Source of the DNA: Rheinheimera sp. UJ63
GTDB taxonomy: Bacteria > Pseudomonadota > Gammaproteobacteria > Enterobacterales > Alteromonadaceae
Direction: 5' to 3'
DNA length: 64,000 nt
NCBI RefSeq assembly: GCF_021568285.1
Contig: NZ_JAKGTQ010000002.1
Coordinates: 1-64,000 of the forward strand
Shown: positions 38,061 through 46,483 of the stretch, one piece after another
Position numbering within the stretch: the first letter of the stretch is position 1
Layout: the number at the start of each line of letters is the position of its first letter
Program-made: the position numbers and the translations under genes
The notes under the pieces: generated by a model
Told to the model about the DNA's origin: nothing
Databases searched by the model: none
Seen by the model: only the letters and a program-made list of their open reading frames with translations

Positions 38061-38699
38061 ATGCCGATAGTTCAAATATATTCAAAAAAAAATAAGCTGC
38101 TGATATTGCTGAGTTTAGCGATGGTCATTTCGGGGTGCGCTACGCCGCCACCGCGCGATCAATCTAATATCTGTGAAATCTTCGGCGAACATCGTGCCTG
38201 GTATCAGGCAACCGCCAAAGCCAGCGATAAGTGGGGCATGCCTATCGCAGTGCCCATCAGTTTTATGTACCAAGAAAGCCGCTTTAAACACAATGCCAAG
38301 CCGCCAATGCGTTATTTCCTTGGCTTTATCCCTTATGGACGAGGCAGTTCAGCTTATGGTTACTCACAAGCCAAAAGCGATACCTGGGACGACTATTTAA
38401 AAGACACCGGCCGGTATTTTGCCAGTCGTAGTGATTTTGATGACGCTGTAGATTTTATTGGTTGGTATGTTGATAAAACGCACCAGGTTAATAAAGTACC
38501 GAAGCATGACGCCTATGCCTTGTATTTAAATTACCATGAAGGTTGGGGTGGGTATCGGCGTGGTACCTATCGCAGCAAAGCCTGGTTACAAAATACAGCC
38601 CGCCAAGTCGAGCAGCGAGCTAATATCTATCATTTGCAGCTTCAAGGCTGTGAAAAGGATTTGAAGCGAGGCTGGCTTAGCCGTTGGCTATTCGGTTAA
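38061..38699 (+). CDS. Lysozyme-like (SLT-type) lipoprotein
   Basis: 212 residues beginning with a lipoprotein signal (membrane stretch then VISGC, Cys at about 25). The rest looks like a transglycosylase SLT-related domain: MYQESRFKHNAKPP contains the likely catalytic Glu, then SSAYGYSQAK and YLNYHEGWGGY. Such proteins cleave peptidoglycan glycan strands, here anchored to a membrane. ATG 38061 is selected because the lipoprotein signal starts there; the open frame from 37962 adds a charged leader. It converges on yfjD. Confidence 0.8.
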   Translation: MPIVQIYSKKNKLLILLSLAMVISGCATPPPRDQSNICEIFGEHRAWYQATAKASDKWGMPIAVPISFMYQESRFKHNAKPPMRYFLGFIPYGRGSSAYGYSQAKSDTWDDYLKDTGRYFASRSDFDDAVDFIGWYVDKTHQVNKVPKHDAYALYLNYHEGWGGYRRGTYRSKAWLQNTARQVEQRANIYHLQLQGCEKDLKRGWLSRWLFG

Positions 38700-38719
38700 G
38701 CCATTATGACAAAATGGCT
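38699..38719. terminator. Small hairpin between convergent genes
   Basis: AGCCATT (38699-38705) pairs with AATGGCT (38713-38719) around a seven-base loop, between the stops of the lipoprotein and yfjD genes. There is no clear T tract on either side. Confidence 0.35.
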
Positions 38720-38723
38720 AGGT

Positions 38724-39983
38724 TTAACGCTGCAACAACAATCTGACCGTTTTAATCATATTATCTTGCACATCAATAATCTCTATCGGATAGCCGGCCA
38801 ATTTTACACTTAAACTGCCTTGAGGAATTTCTTCCAGGTACTCTAGTAATAAGCCGTTTAAGGTTTTCGGGCCGTCAGTAGGAAACTCCAATTGCATTTG
38901 TCTATTCAGATCGCGCAAGTTGATGGTGCCGTCAATTAAATAAGAGCCGTCGGGTTGTTTTACTATTTCTTCGTGGCTATCTTCCACCACGTCTGTGGTA
39001 AATTCACCGACAACTTCTTCTAGAATATCTTCAAGTGTCACTAGCCCTTGGATATCACCGTACTCATCAACGACTAAACCAACGCGCTCTTTGGTACTTT
39101 GGAATTTCAATAGCTGCGTATTGAGCGCTGTACCTTCTGGGATGTAATAAATTTCATGTACCGAGCGCAATAAGGACGCTTTGTTAAATTGTTCTTTGAG
39201 TAGTAAGCGCACCAAATCGCGTGGGTGAATAAAACCCAGCGCATCATCTATGCTGTCACGGTACAGTAACAAACGGCTGTGCTGTGCATTGGCAAGCTGA
39301 CGCATAATGTCTTTCCAATCGTCATTAAAGTCGATACCCAGGATCTCATTACGCGGCACCATAATGTCTTCAACGGTGACATTTTCCAGATCTAACACAC
39401 CCACTAACATACTTTGGTGCTGCTCGGGAATTAACGCTCCAGCTTCATGCACCACGGTACGCAGCTCTTCAGCACTTAAGCTGTTACCACGATGTTTCTC
39501 TGGGCTAACGCCCATTAAGCTTAATAAACCGTTGGTGACTTTATTCAGCAAGAAAACAAACGGATAAAAAATCTTCAACAGTACGTTTAAAATAATCGAG
39601 GCAGGAAAGGCTACTCGCTCAGGATATAAGGCCGCCAGCGTTTTGGGAGTAACCTCAGCAAAAATCAACACCACTAACGTTAATGCGACAGGAGCAATGG
39701 CTAAACCCAGATCACCATAGAGTCGTTGACCTATGAGTGTGGTAACGGTGGCTGCGGCAATGTTGACCAGGTTATTGCCAATCAGGATCAAGCCGATTAA
39801 CCGATCAGGGCGTTTTAGCAGTTTGCTGACGCGTTTGGCGCCACTGTTATTTTCATTTTCGAGGTGTTTAAGGCGATAGGGGTTTACTGACATCATTCCG
39901 GTTTCAGAACCAGAGAAGAAAGCAGAGAGAACAAGCAATACACCCAATATAATAAAGAGTGTGCTAGTCGAGATAGCGTCCAA
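38724..39983 (-). CDS. yfjD: CNNM/CorB-type membrane protein with CBS domains
   Basis: 419 residues: four membrane helices of a DUF21/CNNM domain (about 1-190), a CBS pair (about 205-330; IMVPRNEILGID, VDEYGDIQGLVTLEDILEEVVGE) and a CorC/HlyC-type C-terminal domain. The family handles magnesium transport or resistance. ypjD lies upstream on the same strand and ffh beyond it, the same grouping as in E. coli, which supports the YfjD (CorB) assignment. Confidence 0.88.
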   Translation of the reverse strand: MDAISTSTLFIILGVLLVLSAFFSGSETGMMSVNPYRLKHLENENNSGAKRVSKLLKRPDRLIGLILIGNNLVNIAAATVTTLIGQRLYGDLGLAIAPVALTLVVLIFAEVTPKTLAALYPERVAFPASIILNVLLKIFYPFVFLLNKVTNGLLSLMGVSPEKHRGNSLSAEELRTVVHEAGALIPEQHQSMLVGVLDLENVTVEDIMVPRNEILGIDFNDDWKDIMRQLANAQHSRLLLYRDSIDDALGFIHPRDLVRLLLKEQFNKASLLRSVHEIYYIPEGTALNTQLLKFQSTKERVGLVVDEYGDIQGLVTLEDILEEVVGEFTTDVVEDSHEEIVKQPDGSYLIDGTINLRDLNRQMQLEFPTDGPKTLNGLLLEYLEEIPQGSLSVKLAGYPIEIIDVQDNMIKTVRLLLQR

Positions 39984-40026
39984 GAATCAGTTACCTTTGT
40001 TGCCAAACATAATCAGGGTTTAACAA

Positions 40027-40812
40027 TTAACCTAACAAAACCTCTTTTACGAATCGGCTGCCAAAGTAAGCCAACGTCAGTAAAATAATGCCTGTTAGTG
40101 TCAGCGATATCGCTGTTTTGCCGCGCCAGCCTAAGCGTGCGTGACCCCAGCACAATACCACAAAAACACCCAAGGCTAGAGAACTTAACAGAGTTTTGTG
40201 TTCAAGCCAATGTGTTGTAAACGGAATTCCGCTTATTAATGCCGCAGCCAATAATACTGTACCGGCAGCGAGCAGTCGAAATTGTAATTTTTCTGCTTGC
40301 ATTAGAGGTGGAAGGTAGCGTGTTACACCGGAAAAATCTTTGTGTTTTAACTTATGGCTAATATAAGACACCTGAATAGAGTACAGCGAAGCCATCAATA
40401 AAGTGACATAAGCGATAAACGCCAGTGCGATATGACTAATTAAGCCGGGGTTTAACTCATAATGCTGTAACTGTACGCTGGCCGGTAACAGCATGGTGAC
40501 GAGCAGCGTAACGGCCGTTAAGCCATAAACTAAGGGCAACAGTAAAATGGCGGGTGTGCGAAGTGAGGTCAGCGTAACGGACAGCGAGATCAACCAGCAC
40601 ATTAACGAACTCACATTTTGCAAACTGAAGTTTTGCCCCGCGCCAGTAAAAATGGCACCGGCTAGAGTGAGCATATGCAGCACGATGGCCAGTGTTGCAG
40701 TGCTAAACACGAGCTTAAAGTTCGGGCCTGTTGGGTGGAACAAACGCGCCAGTATTGCAACGGTAGCAATTAGATATGCCAGCAGCGCCAGTCCAGGTAA
40801 CATCATGGCCAT
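40027..40812 (-). CDS. ypjD: CcsA-like inner-membrane protein YpjD
   Basis: 261 residues, about eight membrane helices, related to the cytochrome c assembly (CcsA/CcmC) fold. It is divergent from ffh and precedes yfjD, as in E. coli, where it is implicated in magnesium handling together with CorB. The gap between them is 43 bases, so both are probably on one transcript. The tryptophan-rich haem motif typical of true CcsA is not evident, so a cytochrome-maturation role is doubtful. Confidence 0.83.
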   Translation of the reverse strand: MAMMLPGLALLAYLIATVAILARLFHPTGPNFKLVFSTATLAIVLHMLTLAGAIFTGAGQNFSLQNVSSLMCWLISLSVTLTSLRTPAILLLPLVYGLTAVTLLVTMLLPASVQLQHYELNPGLISHIALAFIAYVTLLMASLYSIQVSYISHKLKHKDFSGVTRYLPPLMQAEKLQFRLLAAGTVLLAAALISGIPFTTHWLEHKTLLSSLALGVFVVLCWGHARLGWRGKTAISLTLTGIILLTLAYFGSRFVKEVLLG

Positions 40813-40910
40813 TCAATTAACTCCTTTAAAGCATTATATTGGCTATTGTATGGGAAGTTTTTGCGAATGCCCAGCATCTCCCTTTGCTATGCGAACAAAA
40901 GATCTCAATG

Positions 40911-40939
40911 CTGACGTAGCCGTTGCTGTGCGCTATAAT
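40911..40939 (+). promoter_or_regulatory. Sigma-70 promoter of ffh
   Basis: CTGACG (40911-40916) and TATAAT (40934-40939) are separated by 17 bases, 30 bases before the ffh ATG. Confidence 0.65.
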
Positions 40940-40969
40940 CGGCCCAATTCATGAATACGGGTAACTGTT

Positions 40970-42337
40970 ATGTTCGAAAACCTGTCAGATCGTTTAAGTC
41001 GCACACTTAAAAATATCAGTGGCCGCGGCCGTCTTACTGAAGACAATATTAAAGAAACCTTGCGCGAAGTGCGGATGGCATTGTTAGAAGCCGATGTGGC
41101 TTTGCCAGTAGTGCGCGATTTTATTAATCAAATTAAAGAGCGTTCAGTTGGTTTAGAAGTCAGTAAAAGCCTGACACCGGGTCAAGAGTTCCTGAAAATT
41201 GTGCGCAAGGCGCTCGAAGAAGCGATGGGTGAGGCGAACCAAGAGTTAGCCTTAAATACCCAACCGCCAGCGGTAATTTTAATGGCAGGCTTACAAGGTG
41301 CCGGTAAAACCACCTCCGTCGCCAAATTAGCCAAGTTTTTAACCGAGCGTAAAAAGAAAAAAGTACTGGTGGTGTCGGCTGACGTGTATCGTCCTGCGGC
41401 GATCAAGCAGTTAGAAACACTGGCAAAAGAGATTAACGTTGAGTTCTTCCCCAGCGATATTTCACAAGCACCGGTCAGCATTGTTAATGCGGCCATCACC
41501 CATGCAAAAACGCGCATGTTCGATGTGTTGTTAGTGGATACCGCCGGTCGTTTGCACGTTGATAGCGAGATGATGGATGAGATCAAAGCGTTACACGCTG
41601 CGGTCAAACCGATCGAAACCTTGTTTGTGGTAGATGCGATGACCGGCCAAGATGCCGCAAACACTGCAAAAGCCTTTAACGAAGCTTTGCCACTCACCGG
41701 TGTGATCCTAACCAAAGCGGATGGTGATGCGCGCGGTGGTGCGGCTTTATCGATCCGTCATATTACCGGTAAGCCCATTAAGTTTATCGGTATGGGTGAA
41801 AAAACCGATGCCTTAGAGCCTTTCCATCCTGATCGTATCGCCTCGCGCATTTTGGGTATGGGCGATATGCTCGGCCTCATCGAAGAGCTAGAGCAAAAAG
41901 TCGATAAAGAAAAATCGGCAAAAATGGCGCAAAAAATGATGAAAGGCAAAGGCTTTTCATTAGAAGATTTCCGTGAACAGTTAGTCCAAATGCGCAGCAT
42001 GGGCGGCATGATGTCGTTAATGGATAAACTCCCAGGTATGAAAAACTTACCGGCGGGTGCCGCAGGGCAGTTAGATGAAAAACAATTTGTGCGGATGGAA
42101 GCCATTATTAATTCCATGACGCCAAAAGAGCGCGAGTTTCCGGATTTACTAAAAGGCTCGCGTAAAAAGCGCATTGCCGCCGGCTCGGGCACTGAAGTAC
42201 AAGACATTAATAAGCTACTGAAACAATTTACCCAAATGCAGAAGATGATGAAGCAAATGTCGGGTAAAGGCGGTTTAATGAAGATGATGCGTGGTATGGG
42301 GGGCAAATTACCTCCGGGTATGTTACCGCCACGCTAA
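40970..42337 (+). CDS. ffh: Signal recognition particle protein Ffh
   Basis: 455 residues. The NG GTPase domain shows GLQGAGKTTS, DTAGRLHVD and TKADGDARGG; the C-terminal M domain is methionine-rich (SMGGMMSLMDKLPGM, MKQMSGKGGLMKMMRGMGG). Ffh binds 4.5S RNA and the signal sequence of nascent membrane proteins. It heads the ffh-rpsP-rimM-trmD-rplS cluster found widely in gammaproteobacteria. Confidence 0.97.
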   Translation: MFENLSDRLSRTLKNISGRGRLTEDNIKETLREVRMALLEADVALPVVRDFINQIKERSVGLEVSKSLTPGQEFLKIVRKALEEAMGEANQELALNTQPPAVILMAGLQGAGKTTSVAKLAKFLTERKKKKVLVVSADVYRPAAIKQLETLAKEINVEFFPSDISQAPVSIVNAAITHAKTRMFDVLLVDTAGRLHVDSEMMDEIKALHAAVKPIETLFVVDAMTGQDAANTAKAFNEALPLTGVILTKADGDARGGAALSIRHITGKPIKFIGMGEKTDALEPFHPDRIASRILGMGDMLGLIEELEQKVDKEKSAKMAQKMMKGKGFSLEDFREQLVQMRSMGGMMSLMDKLPGMKNLPAGAAGQLDEKQFVRMEAIINSMTPKEREFPDLLKGSRKKRIAAGSGTEVQDINKLLKQFTQMQKMMKQMSGKGGLMKMMRGMGGKLPPGMLPPR

Positions 42338-42408
42338 CTCTGGCGTTACGGAGCGCTTGGCCATGAAATGCCTTGCATTCAAGCCAGAAATCCGTACAAT
42401 GCAGCAGC

Positions 42409-42440
42409 CCTCCAGCCTGTCTGGGGGTTTTGTTATTTTT
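42409..42440 (+). terminator. Terminator between ffh and rpsP
   Basis: CCTCCAG (42409-42415) pairs with CTGGGGG (42421-42427) with one wobble and a five-base loop, followed by a T-rich tract to 42440. It ends about 32 bases before rpsP and would set ffh output apart from the ribosomal genes. Confidence 0.75.
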
Positions 42441-42472
42441 TAAAACCTGAACGATTAAAATTAGAGGACGGT

Positions 42473-42724
42473 ATGGTAACTATTCGTTTACAACGTGGTG
42501 GCGCGAAAAAGCGTCCATTTTACCAAGTTGTGGTAGCGGACAGCCGTTTTGCTCGTGATGGCCGCTTTATTGAACGCGTGGGTTTCTTTAACCCAATCGC
42601 AAGCGGTACTGAAGAGAAACTGCGTCTGGACCTGGATCGCGTTGACCACTGGGTAGCACAAGGTGCTTCATTAAGTGATCGCGTAACCAATCTGGTAAAA
42701 ACAGCTAAGAAAGCAGTAGCTTAA
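42473..42724 (+). CDS. rpsP: 30S ribosomal protein S16
   Basis: 83 residues, the standard S16 size, with the family start [25 protein letters not shown] lies ahead of ATG 42473. The frame is open upstream to 42368 but that part lies across a terminator. First of the rpsP-rimM-trmD-rplS ribosomal operon. Confidence 0.97.
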   Translation: MVTIRLQRGGAKKRPFYQVVVADSRFARDGRFIERVGFFNPIASGTEEKLRLDLDRVDHWVAQGASLSDRVTNLVKTAKKAVA

Positions 42725-42751
42725 TTAGCAAAGCGTGTGGAGTTGTCACTG

Positions 42752-43279
42752 TTGAGTGAAAAAGATTTTGTTGTGCTTGGCAAGTTTGGTGCCGTTTACG
42801 GTATCAATGGCTGGCTGAAAATTAACTCTTACACGGATATCCCGGAAGGGATTTTTGATTACACACCCTGGCAAGTTAAATTTCAGGGTAGCTGGCAGCC
42901 TGTGCAGATCAGTAGCTGGAAACGGCACAGTAACGGTTTAATTACCAAACTGACTGATGTTAATGATCGAGATCAAGCGCAGTTATACGTTAATGCCGAT
43001 ATCGCGGTTCCTGTTAATGCCTTACCGGCACTGGCAGACGGCGATTATTACTGGAAAGACCTAATGGGGCTGACCGTAATGAACGTGCAAGGCTATAACT
43101 TGGGCGAAGTGACTGACTTAATGGAAACCGGATCTAACGATGTGTTAGTGGTGAAAGCCAATCGGACCGATGCATTTGGCAAGAGTGAACGGTTAATTCC
43201 TTATCTGAGCAACACCGTTGTGAAGCATGTGGACTTAACTGCAAAGCAAATGTTAGTAGACTGGGACCCCGCGTTTTAA
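42752..43279 (+). CDS. rimM: Ribosome maturation factor RimM
   Basis: About 175 residues with an N-terminal RimM domain ([18 protein letters not shown]) and a C-terminal PRC-barrel ([11 protein letters not shown]). RimM helps assemble the 30S head around S19. TTG 42752 is preferred since GGAG lies nine bases upstream and the N-terminus ([11 protein letters not shown]) matches the family; GTG 42737 would add five residues. Its stop overlaps the trmD start by one base. Confidence 0.93.
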   Translation: MSEKDFVVLGKFGAVYGINGWLKINSYTDIPEGIFDYTPWQVKFQGSWQPVQISSWKRHSNGLITKLTDVNDRDQAQLYVNADIAVPVNALPALADGDYYWKDLMGLTVMNVQGYNLGEVTDLMETGSNDVLVVKANRTDAFGKSERLIPYLSNTVVKHVDLTAKQMLVDWDPAF

Positions 43280-44052
43280 TGCAGGAACAACAAAGATGGG
43301 TGGGCGTTGTCTCACTTTTTCCAGAAATGTTTCAGGCAATTACGCAATATGGGGTAACCGGCCGTGCGGTAAAGCAAGGGTTAATCACTTTAGATTGCTG
43401 GAATCCGCGGGATTTTACTACGGACAAGCATCGAACAGTGGATGACCGGCCTTATGGCGGTGGCCCAGGTATGCTAATGATGGTTCAGCCTTTAACAGAA
43501 GCTATTCGCGCCGCTAAACTGGCTGCAGGTGGTGAGGTACACACGGTTTATTTGTCACCGCAAGGTCGCAAGTTAGACCAACAAGGTGTGGCTGAATTAG
43601 CAAAACACTCGAAGTTACTATTAGTAGCTGGCCGCTACGAAGGAATTGACGAGCGCGTAATAGAAACCGAAATTGATGCTGAATGGTCAATTGGAGATTA
43701 CGTATTAAGTGGGGGCGAGTTGCCTGCGATGGTGTTAATTGACGCCGTATCGCGTTTAGTACCTGGTGTACTAGGGCATGATTTATCGGCAGAGCAGGAT
43801 TCGTTTGCAACTGGTCTGTTAGATTGTCCTCATTATACGCGCCCTGAGGTGTTAGCAGACAAACAGGTGCCGGCAGTTTTACTGAGCGGACACCACAATG
43901 AAATTAGACGCTGGCGTCTAAAGCAGGCTCTTGGTAGAACCTGGTTAAGACGGCCGGATATGTTAAATTCCCTGGCTCTGACTAAGGAGCAACGCAAGTT
44001 ACTGGCTGAATTCCAACAGGAACACCAGGCGTTGCAGCTACAAGATAGTTAA
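43279..44052 (+). CDS. trmD: tRNA (guanine-N1)-methyltransferase
   Basis: 257 residues of a SPOUT (trefoil knot) methyltransferase that makes m1G37 in tRNA, preventing frameshifts. Motifs: [24 protein letters not shown] and the knot [11 protein letters not shown]. It is translationally coupled to rimM (TAATG). Confidence 0.97.
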   Translation: MQEQQRWVGVVSLFPEMFQAITQYGVTGRAVKQGLITLDCWNPRDFTTDKHRTVDDRPYGGGPGMLMMVQPLTEAIRAAKLAAGGEVHTVYLSPQGRKLDQQGVAELAKHSKLLLVAGRYEGIDERVIETEIDAEWSIGDYVLSGGELPAMVLIDAVSRLVPGVLGHDLSAEQDSFATGLLDCPHYTRPEVLADKQVPAVLLSGHHNEIRRWRLKQALGRTWLRRPDMLNSLALTKEQRKLLAEFQQEHQALQLQDS

Positions 44053-44074
44053 TTCCAGGTAAAGTGAGATTGTT

Positions 44075-44434
44075 ATGAGCAAAATTAGCCAAAACATCAT
44101 CAAACAACTTGAACAGGAACAGTTGAAACAAGACGTTCCAGCATTCGCTCCAGGTGATACTGTAGTGGTTCAAGTTAAAGTTAAAGAAGGCGACAAAAGC
44201 CGTCTGCAGGCTTACGAAGGCGTAGTTATCGCCAAGCGTAACCGTGGTCTGCATTCAGCCTTCACCGTCCGTAAAATTTCTAACGGCGAAGGTGTTGAGC
44301 GTGTTTTCCAAACGCACAGCCCAATGATCGATAGCATCACCGTGAAACGTCGTGGTGCAGTTCGCCGTGCTAAGCTTTACTACTTACGCGATCGTTCAGG
44401 TAAATCAGCGCGTATCCGCGAAAAGCTTAACTAA
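44075..44434 (+). CDS. rplS: 50S ribosomal protein L19
   Basis: 119 residues with the standard L19 core ([26 protein letters not shown] written in part: [13 protein letters not shown]) and basic C-terminus [13 protein letters not shown]. It ends the ribosomal operon and is followed by a strong terminator. Confidence 0.97.
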   Translation: MSKISQNIIKQLEQEQLKQDVPAFAPGDTVVVQVKVKEGDKSRLQAYEGVVIAKRNRGLHSAFTVRKISNGEGVERVFQTHSPMIDSITVKRRGAVRRAKLYYLRDRSGKSARIREKLN

Positions 44435-44442
44435 GCAATTTG

Positions 44443-44468
44443 AGGCCGGCATTATGCCGGCCTTTTTT
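44443..44468 (+). terminator. Terminator of the rplS operon
   Basis: AGGCCGGC (44443-44450) and GCCGGCCT (44456-44463) form an eight-base GC-rich stem with a five-base loop followed by six T (44463-44468). The hairpin covers the ATG at 44454 and the GAGG at 44442-44445 of the J-domain gene. Confidence 0.9.
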
Positions 44469-45083
44469 ATGTCTATTACCCACACTGCGCAACCGCCGAT
44501 TAGTCAGCAAGCCCTACAACAGTTAGAACAAGAACTGGAAACCCTGTTGTCTCGTCGTTATGGTGACATTACCGAGCAACAACTCTTGAGTCTGCTCAAG
44601 CTTAAATCTTTTAGCCAAGTTGCCGATAGCCAACTTGCGTTATTTCAAGTGCATTTTGTGTTATACCATTTACTTTATCGTATCGCCGCGCGTTGGGCTG
44701 CCAATGAAACAGCACATATTGAAATTGGTTTAGCGCGGATTAAAATTCTGCCATGGCAAAACGCCCTGCCGGCAACGCCTGACACGAAAGCGGCCTATTA
44801 TGCCGAGTGGCAAAATTATTGGCGGATGACGCCCATGGGGCTGTCGGAGCGCCTAAATCAGTTTTGGCAGTTTTATCAACAGCGTTATCTTAGCCCACCA
44901 GACGTAAAACTGTCCGATGATGAAGCCTTGCGTTTATTAGCCCTACAATGGCCTTGCTCTCAAGTAGAATTAAAAAAAGCCTTTCGCAAACAATCCTTAA
45001 AACATCATCCCGATCGCGGAGGTGATCAACAAGCCTTCGTCCGCATTACTCTTGCTTATAAAAAGCTGCTGACCCGCTTCTAA
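44454..45083 (+). CDS. J-domain (DnaJ-related) protein
   Basis: 209 residues. The N-terminal part (about 20-140) looks like the DNAJ_related domain, and the C-terminal 60 residues are a J domain with the HPD triad (LKHHPDRGGD). J domains stimulate DnaK ATPase. ATG 44454 has GAGG eight bases upstream; ATG 44469 is the alternative and has no ribosome site. Both the ribosome site and the first start are inside the rplS terminator hairpin, so its translation may be low or controlled. Confidence 0.82.
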   Translation: MPAFFMSITHTAQPPISQQALQQLEQELETLLSRRYGDITEQQLLSLLKLKSFSQVADSQLALFQVHFVLYHLLYRIAARWAANETAHIEIGLARIKILPWQNALPATPDTKAAYYAEWQNYWRMTPMGLSERLNQFWQFYQQRYLSPPDVKLSDDEALRLLALQWPCSQVELKKAFRKQSLKHHPDRGGDQQAFVRITLAYKKLLTRF

Positions 45084-45258
45084 CGCTAAATCGCTCTTTT
45101 AAAAGGGGTTGCAACACCTCGGCAAGTGCTGGCTTGCTGCAGTGTTGCTATGCTACAGCCTGATTTTATGCTGCGATTTATTGCTTTGTATTAAAAAGTT
45201 TACGGCATATTTTTATGTTGCATTTCAGTGTAAGTGGCAATTTTATTGGTTTGTAGGC

Positions 45259-45287
45259 TTGACGCTGTAGCCGTCTATCCGTAAACT
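45259..45287 (+). promoter_or_regulatory. Candidate aroF-tyrA promoter
   Basis: TTGACG (45259-45264) and TAAACT (45282-45287) are separated by 17 bases. If used, transcription starts near 45294 and the TyrR box lies just downstream, where bound repressor would block the polymerase. Confidence 0.5.
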
Positions 45288-45316
45288 GCGAAATATGTAA
45301 TTTAAAAAATACGATG

Positions 45317-45334
45317 TGTAAATTAATATTTACA
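45317..45334 (+). promoter_or_regulatory. TyrR box
   Basis: TGTAAATTAATATTTACA is a perfect match to the TyrR operator TGTAAA-N6-TTTACA and the dyad extends one base on both sides. It lies 86 bases before aroF, consistent with tyrosine repression of aroF-tyrA as in E. coli. Confidence 0.85.
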
Positions 45335-45419
45335 CTCAATTTTAGGTCAGCGGGCAACGATATTATTATCTATGCTAAATCACCGCCCGTGACTCATACC
45401 GCTACAGGAGCACCATTAA

Positions 45420-46478
45420 ATGAGTATGATTGTTGATGATTTGCGTATCGTCGCCCAGAAACCCCTGATCTCACCTGCTGTGTTAAAGAAAGTGTTGCCA
45501 CTATCAGCTCAAGGTTTAGATTTTATTGCGAAAGCACGCAATGATATTGCTAACATTATTCATGGCCATGATAAACGTTTACTGGTGGTGACCGGGCCAT
45601 GTTCTATCCATGATCCCGTTGCCGCGATGGAATATGCACATAAACTTAAAGCACTGCAGCTAGCTTACCAAGATAGTTTATATATTGTGATGCGCGTGTA
45701 CTTTGAAAAACCACGTACCACAGTGGGCTGGAAAGGCTTTATCAACGATCCGCATCTTGATGACTCCTTTGACTTAGAAACCGGTTTAACTTGGGGCCGT
45801 GAATTGCTACTAAAAATGGCCGATTTAGAATTGCCGGTTGCAACCGAAGCGCTCGATCCGATCAGCCCACAATATATGTCTGATTTAATTAGCTGGGCGG
45901 CGATTGGTGCCCGCACCGTGGAATCGCAAACGCACCGTGAAATGGCCAGTGGTTTGTCGATGCCTGTTGGTTTTAAAAATGGTACCGATGGCAGTTTAAA
46001 TGTAGCGCTCAATGCGTTGCAATCTGCCGCTAGCGGCCACACATTCTTTGGTATTAACCAAAAAGGTGAAGTGAGCTTGGTGCAAACCGCCGGTAATCCG
46101 GATGGGCATATCATTTTACGGGGTGGCAGTGCGCCAAATTACGATGCAGCCAGCATTCAAGATGTCTTACAAAAAATTGATAAATTAAAATTACCACGTG
46201 GTATTGTGGTCGACTGCAGTCATGGCAATTCGCACAAAGACCATAATCGACAACCGCTCGTGGCCGCTGATGTCGTCGCGCAGCGTTTAGCCGGCAATGA
46301 TGCCATTATTGGTTTAATGTTAGAAAGTCATTTATCAGCAGGGCGGCAAGATCTGATCGCCGGTAAAGCCGAGCATTACGGTGTGTCAGTCACCGATGCC
46401 TGTATTGATTGGGCGACAACCGAAACCTTGTTAGCAAGTTTGCATCAGCAAATGTTGCCGTTGCAAGCGGTGGCGTAG
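45420..46478 (+). CDS. aroF: 3-deoxy-7-phosphoheptulonate (DAHP) synthase
   Basis: 352 residues of a type I DAHP synthase, first step of the shikimate pathway (PEP plus erythrose 4-phosphate). Seen are GPCSIHDP, MRVYFEKPRTTVGWKG, KNGTDGSLN and DCSHGNSHKDH. The TyrR box upstream and the following tyrA gene make the tyrosine-sensitive isozyme AroF most likely. AGGAG lies nine bases before ATG 45420. Confidence 0.9.
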   Translation: MSMIVDDLRIVAQKPLISPAVLKKVLPLSAQGLDFIAKARNDIANIIHGHDKRLLVVTGPCSIHDPVAAMEYAHKLKALQLAYQDSLYIVMRVYFEKPRTTVGWKGFINDPHLDDSFDLETGLTWGRELLLKMADLELPVATEALDPISPQYMSDLISWAAIGARTVESQTHREMASGLSMPVGFKNGTDGSLNVALNALQSAASGHTFFGINQKGEVSLVQTAGNPDGHIILRGGSAPNYDAASIQDVLQKIDKLKLPRGIVVDCSHGNSHKDHNRQPLVAADVVAQRLAGNDAIIGLMLESHLSAGRQDLIAGKAEHYGVSVTDACIDWATTETLLASLHQQMLPLQAVA

Positions 46479-46483
46479 ATCAG

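Larger units (their letters stand above)
45084..45419. other. 336-base intergenic region before aroF
   Basis: The region contains an interrupted hairpin after the J-domain gene (GCAACAC 45111-45117 / GTGTTGC 45142-45148, inner GCAAG/CTTGC) without a T tract, a sigma-70-like promoter (45259-45287), a perfect TyrR box (45317-45334), and AGGAG at 45406-45410. No gene is seen. Confidence 0.7.

Noticed and set aside
41758..42306. 182-residue frame opposite ffh
   Set aside because: Antisense shadow of the conserved M and G domains of Ffh.
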